Shown piece after piece: positions 60,770 through 64,000 of a stretch of DNA of 64,000 bases. Where the stretch lies: positions 930,001 through 994,000 of the forward strand of contig NZ_JBBNAD010000004.1 of NCBI RefSeq assembly GCF_037996765.1. The letters are read 5' to 3'. The translations under genes were made by a program, and so were the position numbers. Numbering within the stretch: position 1 is the first letter of the stretch; the number at the start of each line of letters is the position of its first letter. Under the pieces are notes generated by a model. That model made no database searches. It was not told the DNA's origin and worked only from the letters and a program-made list of their open reading frames with translations. Origin of the DNA: Bdellovibrio sp. GT3 (lineage in GTDB: Bacteria; Bdellovibrionota; Bdellovibrionia; Bdellovibrionales; Bdellovibrionaceae).

Positions 60770-61615
60770 ATGAAAACTGGATTTGAACTAGTGTCTTTAT
60801 CTGTAAAATATCCGTTTCAAAAGGTCTGGGCATTGAAGGACGTGAGTCTAACGATTTCACCCGGAACTTTTACCGTTGTACTTGGTGCAAATGGAAGTGG
60901 AAAATCTACTCTTATTAAGTGTCTCGCTGGCTCACAGCGGTGGACCCAAGGAACTTTGAGTTTGGACGGACGATCAAGGGCAGTCGACAATACGAATTTC
61001 AATGCACAACAGATATTGGTATCTGAAGATATCATTCTACCAGACTTCACAATAGCAAGATTGGTGCATACCTATCAAAAAATCTGGACCGATTTTGATC
61101 AATCAACTTTCGAGAGAATTATGAAATACAGTAATCTTGCGAGAGATAAAACTCCTAAAGAATTATCACGGGGTCAGAGAGTTTTATTACAGTTTGGGTT
61201 AGCCTTAGGAACTCAGGTTCCGATCATACTGGTGGATGAGGTGACTGCGACATTGGATCCTTTTGTGAGGAGAAAAGTAGTCGAGGAGTTAGATCAACAC
61301 GCAAGACGTTCCGGTACTGTTGTGATGGCTACCAATATTGCATCTGAGACCCAGCACGTAAACTCACAATTAGTTTTGATAAACAATGGAATAGTATTTA
61401 AGACAGGTGAGCATCATCAAATCAGGCAGCAATTCGTTAAAAAATATTTTGAAAATTCAAAAGTAGATAATATGAACCCACTTTGGGTCGAAGTGAGTAG
61501 AGATGATGAAGGAATTTTTGCGGTAACGGAGCGCGAATCTAAGGAGGGTGGAGATTCTGCTCTAGTAACGCTCGAGGAGATGTTCACCTACCTTGTTGAA
61601 AAGGCAAAGAGATGA
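60770..61615 (+). CDS. ABC transporter ATP-binding protein
   Basis: 281 residues from the ATG at 60770. Walker A GANGSGKST (~38), signature ELSRGQRV (~130), Walker B IILVDEVTATLDP (~155). The switch position, usually His, reads VVMATNIAS, i.e. Asn, which may weaken ATP hydrolysis or alter coupling. The C-terminal ~60 residues extend past the ABC domain. Resembles export ATPases of the CcmA/YxlF group. Visibly AT-rich. The stop overlaps the permease gene. Confidence 0.88.
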   Translation: MKTGFELVSLSVKYPFQKVWALKDVSLTISPGTFTVVLGANGSGKSTLIKCLAGSQRWTQGTLSLDGRSRAVDNTNFNAQQILVSEDIILPDFTIARLVHTYQKIWTDFDQSTFERIMKYSNLARDKTPKELSRGQRVLLQFGLALGTQVPIILVDEVTATLDPFVRRKVVEELDQHARRSGTVVMATNIASETQHVNSQLVLINNGIVFKTGEHHQIRQQFVKKYFENSKVDNMNPLWVEVSRDDEGIFAVTERESKEGGDSALVTLEEMFTYLVEKAKR

Positions 61616-62937
61616 TTTATTTCATTTTTCAACGAATGAAAAACGTCTGGCTCGCTATGTTGATAGTAGTTGGTCTTTCGCACGCTGTGCATTCAATCTC
61701 AACTGCGTTTGATGTTTTTGGAGTCATCGGTGTGATGATTTGCATTTCAGTGAGCTCGCCAACTAATTGGCTGCTAGTCTTGCCGTATTCGCGTAGAAAG
61801 ATTATGGGATGGTTTGCACTGGACTCGTTGGTTGCGACGCTTTCAGCGGTTCTTTTTTCAGCACTTATTGCAATTCCATTTAATCTTTTCCCGGTTGATA
61901 AAGAGTGGGATGACTCCTGGCCTCAGTATTTTACGTGGGGAAGTGTTTTCTTATTTTGCGGACTGGCGCGATTTAGCTTGCCTATTAAGCACCAAGGTCC
62001 ATTGAACTATTCTAATATCCTCAGAAAGCGTCTAATTTGGGTAAGTTCGATTGTAGGAATTGGGGGAGTGTTGCTCTTTTACTTTGGCAAGCAGCCGTTG
62101 TTCTGGCTCACCTTGTCTTTGTTGTTTGTAATCGTTGTCCCATTGATAAGTTATCAAGGGCTTGTTCCTCCTTCATTTTCGTTAAAGCGGTTTCGTAATC
62201 GGACTGCTGGCGTTTTTATTAGTTTATTGATTGCGATTGGATGTTACGGACTTTGGATGATTTACATTTCGCCTGTGAATAAATATAGTGAATTGGTCTT
62301 GGGGATGATGGGAGATTTACGCGTTCCAATTTCGGAGCCAAGAGCGTTGGAGTTACTTAAACACCCGAGTGTGGGTGAATCCAAATATTCACTTTATCTG
62401 AATGAAAGTTTCGGATCTGGGCTAACACTTGTTGATGTTAAAGCAAAGGCAGAAAAGTGTAACCATGCGGATTGTTTTGCTCTAGCTACAGTGATGTCGC
62501 GTTCTTTCAAGGAAGGAGATAGACTTGAAATTTTTGCGGCTATTCTAGGACGATGTGGACTTAAACAAAGCCCATCAACATATGTTTACTGTAATACTAA
62601 AATCGAAGAGAAATACGTTGATGAGTTGTTTAATGTACTTGCCAAATCATCTGCCATAGAGGCCTGGTTGCAATCGGACAACGTTAATAAAAGGTTCGCG
62701 GCACTTCGATGTCTGGAGTCCATTGGTGCCAGCATAATTCAAATGAAAGAGATCGATTCGATCATTGAAAAATATAATGATATTTCCTCTTTTGAAGCAA
62801 ATAGACTGATTTCCTTTCATCAACCACGGAAGTTAATTTTTCAAGCTAAGTGCAAAATCGATAAAACAGATCTCCTTTGTGCAGAAAAGGCCGATTTTTG
62901 GATATCAACAAAAGATTCAAAAGACCATCGCGACTAG
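61612..62937 (+). CDS. ABC transporter permease with a soluble C-terminal half
   Basis: 441 residues. About seven membrane helices in residues 1-225 (VWLAMLIVVGLSHAVHS, VIGVMICISVSS, ...VFISLLIAIGCYGLWMIY), then ~215 residues of non-membrane sequence with several Cys and helix-rich blocks (ALELLKHP, IEAWLQSDNVNKRFAALRCLESIG), which loosely recall HEAT-type repeats. Partner of the preceding ATPase (ATGA overlap). Substrate unknown. AT-rich relative to neighbours and bracketed by the 35-nt repeats. Confidence 0.7.
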   Translation: MIYFIFQRMKNVWLAMLIVVGLSHAVHSISTAFDVFGVIGVMICISVSSPTNWLLVLPYSRRKIMGWFALDSLVATLSAVLFSALIAIPFNLFPVDKEWDDSWPQYFTWGSVFLFCGLARFSLPIKHQGPLNYSNILRKRLIWVSSIVGIGGVLLFYFGKQPLFWLTLSLLFVIVVPLISYQGLVPPSFSLKRFRNRTAGVFISLLIAIGCYGLWMIYISPVNKYSELVLGMMGDLRVPISEPRALELLKHPSVGESKYSLYLNESFGSGLTLVDVKAKAEKCNHADCFALATVMSRSFKEGDRLEIFAAILGRCGLKQSPSTYVYCNTKIEEKYVDELFNVLAKSSAIEAWLQSDNVNKRFAALRCLESIGASIIQMKEIDSIIEKYNDISSFEANRLISFHQPRKLIFQAKCKIDKTDLLCAEKADFWISTKDSKDHRD

Positions 62938-62973
62938 ATATTTGTTTGTAAACTGCCCAATTCATTGCAGATA

Positions 62974-63008
62974 CATCATTTCTGCACCCGCTACGGGTGC
63001 GGCAGCGC
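62974..63008 (+). repeat. REP-like stem-loop repeat, right of the ABC module
   Basis: Hairpin GCACCCG-CTA-CGGGTGC followed by GGCAGCGC. Same orientation as the copy at 60572-60606. A further pairing GCGG...CCGC with the bases up to 63035 enlarges the structure. Confidence 0.7.
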
Positions 63009-63047
63009 GCATTGTTTGTGCACCGCAAATATTCAGAAAATGCTTCC

Positions 63048-63317
63048 CTATTTCATTTTACAGTCTTCAACGTCTTTCGCGCTGACAGTAACTCCCTCGA
63101 CTGATTTACCTGCCATCAACGGATCCACACAGTCTTTCCAGAGTTTCTTTTTGGCGTTACGATCGCCGCCGACGAAGCCCGCAGCTTCGCAAGCTGATTT
63201 TACTTTCTGACAAGGTCCGGTTTTGCCACCGTGTCCTTGGCCGCCACCAAATCCTCCGGGATTTGCGTTCGCAGTCACAGTTCCAAACAATGCAAGAGTG
63301 ATGAGTAGTGTTTTCAT
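63048..63317 (-). CDS. Small exported Gly-rich, Cys-containing protein
   Basis: 89 residues. Signal peptide MKTLLITLALFGTVTANA, then a Gly/His-rich stretch (GGFGGGQGHGGKTG), then a small helical domain with four Cys (GPCQKVKSACEAAGF, KDCVDPL, VEDCKMK), probably two disulfides. GAGGAAAT precedes the ATG. Function unknown. The spaced Cys resemble small periplasmic repeat proteins. Confidence 0.65.
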   Translation of the reverse strand: MKTLLITLALFGTVTANANPGGFGGGQGHGGKTGPCQKVKSACEAAGFVGGDRNAKKKLWKDCVDPLMAGKSVEGVTVSAKDVEDCKMK

Positions 63318-63332
63318 ATTTCCTCTGAAATT

Positions 63333-63363
63333 AAAAAGGCAATCCGAAGTGGATTGCCTTTTT
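63333..63363 (-). terminator. Terminator of the yebC-family gene
   Basis: AAAAAGGCAATCC pairs with GGATTGCCTTTTT over GAAGT. It lies downstream of the yebC stop at 63401 on the minus strand. Confidence 0.85.
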
Positions 63364-63400
63364 GTTGATTGCTAGACAGTCGAACCAAAGGTTCGCCCCA

Positions 63401-64000
63401 CTATACAGTAGCGTGAACTCTGTGAGTGTCGTCCATGTCGTCAAGGTAGTTCAGGAATTCTTCAACGTCTTTTCTTTGGGCGTCGTTAAGTTCCGTGATG
63501 TTTTTAGCTTTGTAAGACAATTCTGATTTAGTGACTTTCCAACCGCGCTTGATCAAAGCATCACGAACAGAATCAAGATCTGTAGAGCCCGTGTAGAACT
63601 CGTAAGAGCCTTCGTCTTCGCCAGGGCCTACTTCGTTGGCGCCTGCTTCGATAGCTTCTTCATCTGGATCGAATGTTCCAGGTTTAGTGCCTTCCAAAAG
63701 ACCCACGTGTTCAAACATCCAAGCAACGGAACCAGTCTCACCCATATTGCCTTCATGAGATTTGAAAGCGTGGCGCATGTCTGGAGCTGTTCTGTGTTTG
63801 TTGTCTGTTTGGCATTCTACGATCACGCCGACGCCATGAGGGCCGTAGCCTTCGTACATCAACTCTTCGATGATCTTGCCGTCATCAAGAAGGCCTGCGC
63901 CTTTTTTGATCGCACGATCGATTGTATCATTCGGGCAGGATACTTTTTTAGCAGCATCGATTGCCAGACGAAGACGAGCGTTGGCTGCCGGATCTGGGCC
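63401..64000 (-). CDS. yebC: YebC/PmpR/TACO1-family protein, 5' part outside the window
   Basis: The frame is open to the window edge, giving the C-terminal 199 residues of a protein usually ~245 long. It begins GPDPAANARLRLAIDAAKKV, then NDTIDRAIKKGAG, ELMYEGYGPHGVGVIVE and AWMFEHVGLLEG, all YebC hallmarks. The family acts as DNA-binding regulators or, in recent work, as a translation factor for proline-rich stalls. The apparent start at 63862 is internal. Confidence 0.92.
   Translation of the reverse strand, partial: GPDPAANARLRLAIDAAKKVSCPNDTIDRAIKKGAGLLDDGKIIEELMYEGYGPHGVGVIVECQTDNKHRTAPDMRHAFKSHEGNMGETGSVAWMFEHVGLLEGTKPGTFDPDEEAIEAGANEVGPGEDEGSYEFYTGSTDLDSVRDALIKRGWKVTKSELSYKAKNITELNDAQRKDVEEFLNYLDDMDDTHRVHATV

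Noticed and set aside
1-64000. CRISPR arrays, rRNA genes, replication origin
   Set aside because: No regularly spaced direct repeats, no rRNA sequence and no dnaA-box cluster were seen on reading through.

Overview
The window is about 64 kb of a bacterial chromosome of intermediate GC. It has no rRNA, no CRISPR array and no intact prophage. Gene content and order (ftsH-cdaA-cdaR-glmM-pdxJ-tsaE; mnmA-mtaB-rnc-era-der), many small secreted proteins, outer-membrane barrels and peptidoglycan-active enzymes point to a predatory delta/Bdellovibrionota organism, most likely Bdellovibrio. That assignment rests on recognising gene order and protein style, not on a database search.

Layout. 1-5 kb: secreted phospholipase-like protein, class-I amidotransferase, small lipoproteins and a tRNA-Gly(GCC). 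5.1-9.8 kb: an accessory stretch with a fatty-acid-hydroxylase-family membrane protein, a truncated lipoprotein, then a three-gene AT-rich cassette (exported protein, lytic-transglycosylase-like protein, FG-GAP-like protein) bracketed by related structured repeats. 9.8-15.8 kb: small exported proteins, an outer-membrane barrel, a TIGR02147-like regulator overlapping a 41-codon exported peptide gene, a DASS anion transporter, and a terminase-small-subunit-like gene coupled to an outer-membrane protein. 15.8-24.2 kb: pgsA, hotdog thioesterase, glpX, zinc-ribbon protein, histidine kinase and response regulator, a lipid-binding START-like protein, a succinate-semialdehyde-type dehydrogenase and tilS.

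24.3-39.8 kb is the housekeeping core: ftsH, cdaA/cdaR (c-di-AMP), glmM, pdxJ, tsaE, a cysteine desulfurase feeding mnmA (tRNA thiolation), mtaB, rnc, era, der and an NSS symporter. 39.8-47.7 kb: outer-membrane barrel, exported glutathione peroxidase, a 132-bp palindromic element, then a tightly coupled run of an unknown dinucleotide-binding-like protein, purB, an S66 LD-carboxypeptidase, a serine hydrolase and mpl, which reads as a peptidoglycan-recycling unit. 47.7-60.5 kb: TPR/winged-helix regulator, MCP with a sigma-28-like promoter, a REP-associated tyrosine transposase (RAYT), mutS, glnD, an MFS exporter, a secreted App1/DUF2183-like phosphatase, and a cysteine-rich protein next to sufE. 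60.5-63.0 kb: a two-gene ABC transporter flanked by two copies of a 35-nt stem-loop repeat. The window ends inside a yebC-family gene on the minus strand.

The most noteworthy signals are: two accessory cassettes each bracketed by structured repeats; a recurrent intergenic palindrome GTCTCA-N3-TGAGAC in front of at least five genes; a tRNA-Gly with a paired change at the G19-C56 tertiary contact; a regulator/mini-peptide gene pair; and an apparent +1 frame overlap between an exported protein and a signal-less lytic-transglycosylase-like domain. All starts, alignments and repeat identities were judged by eye.
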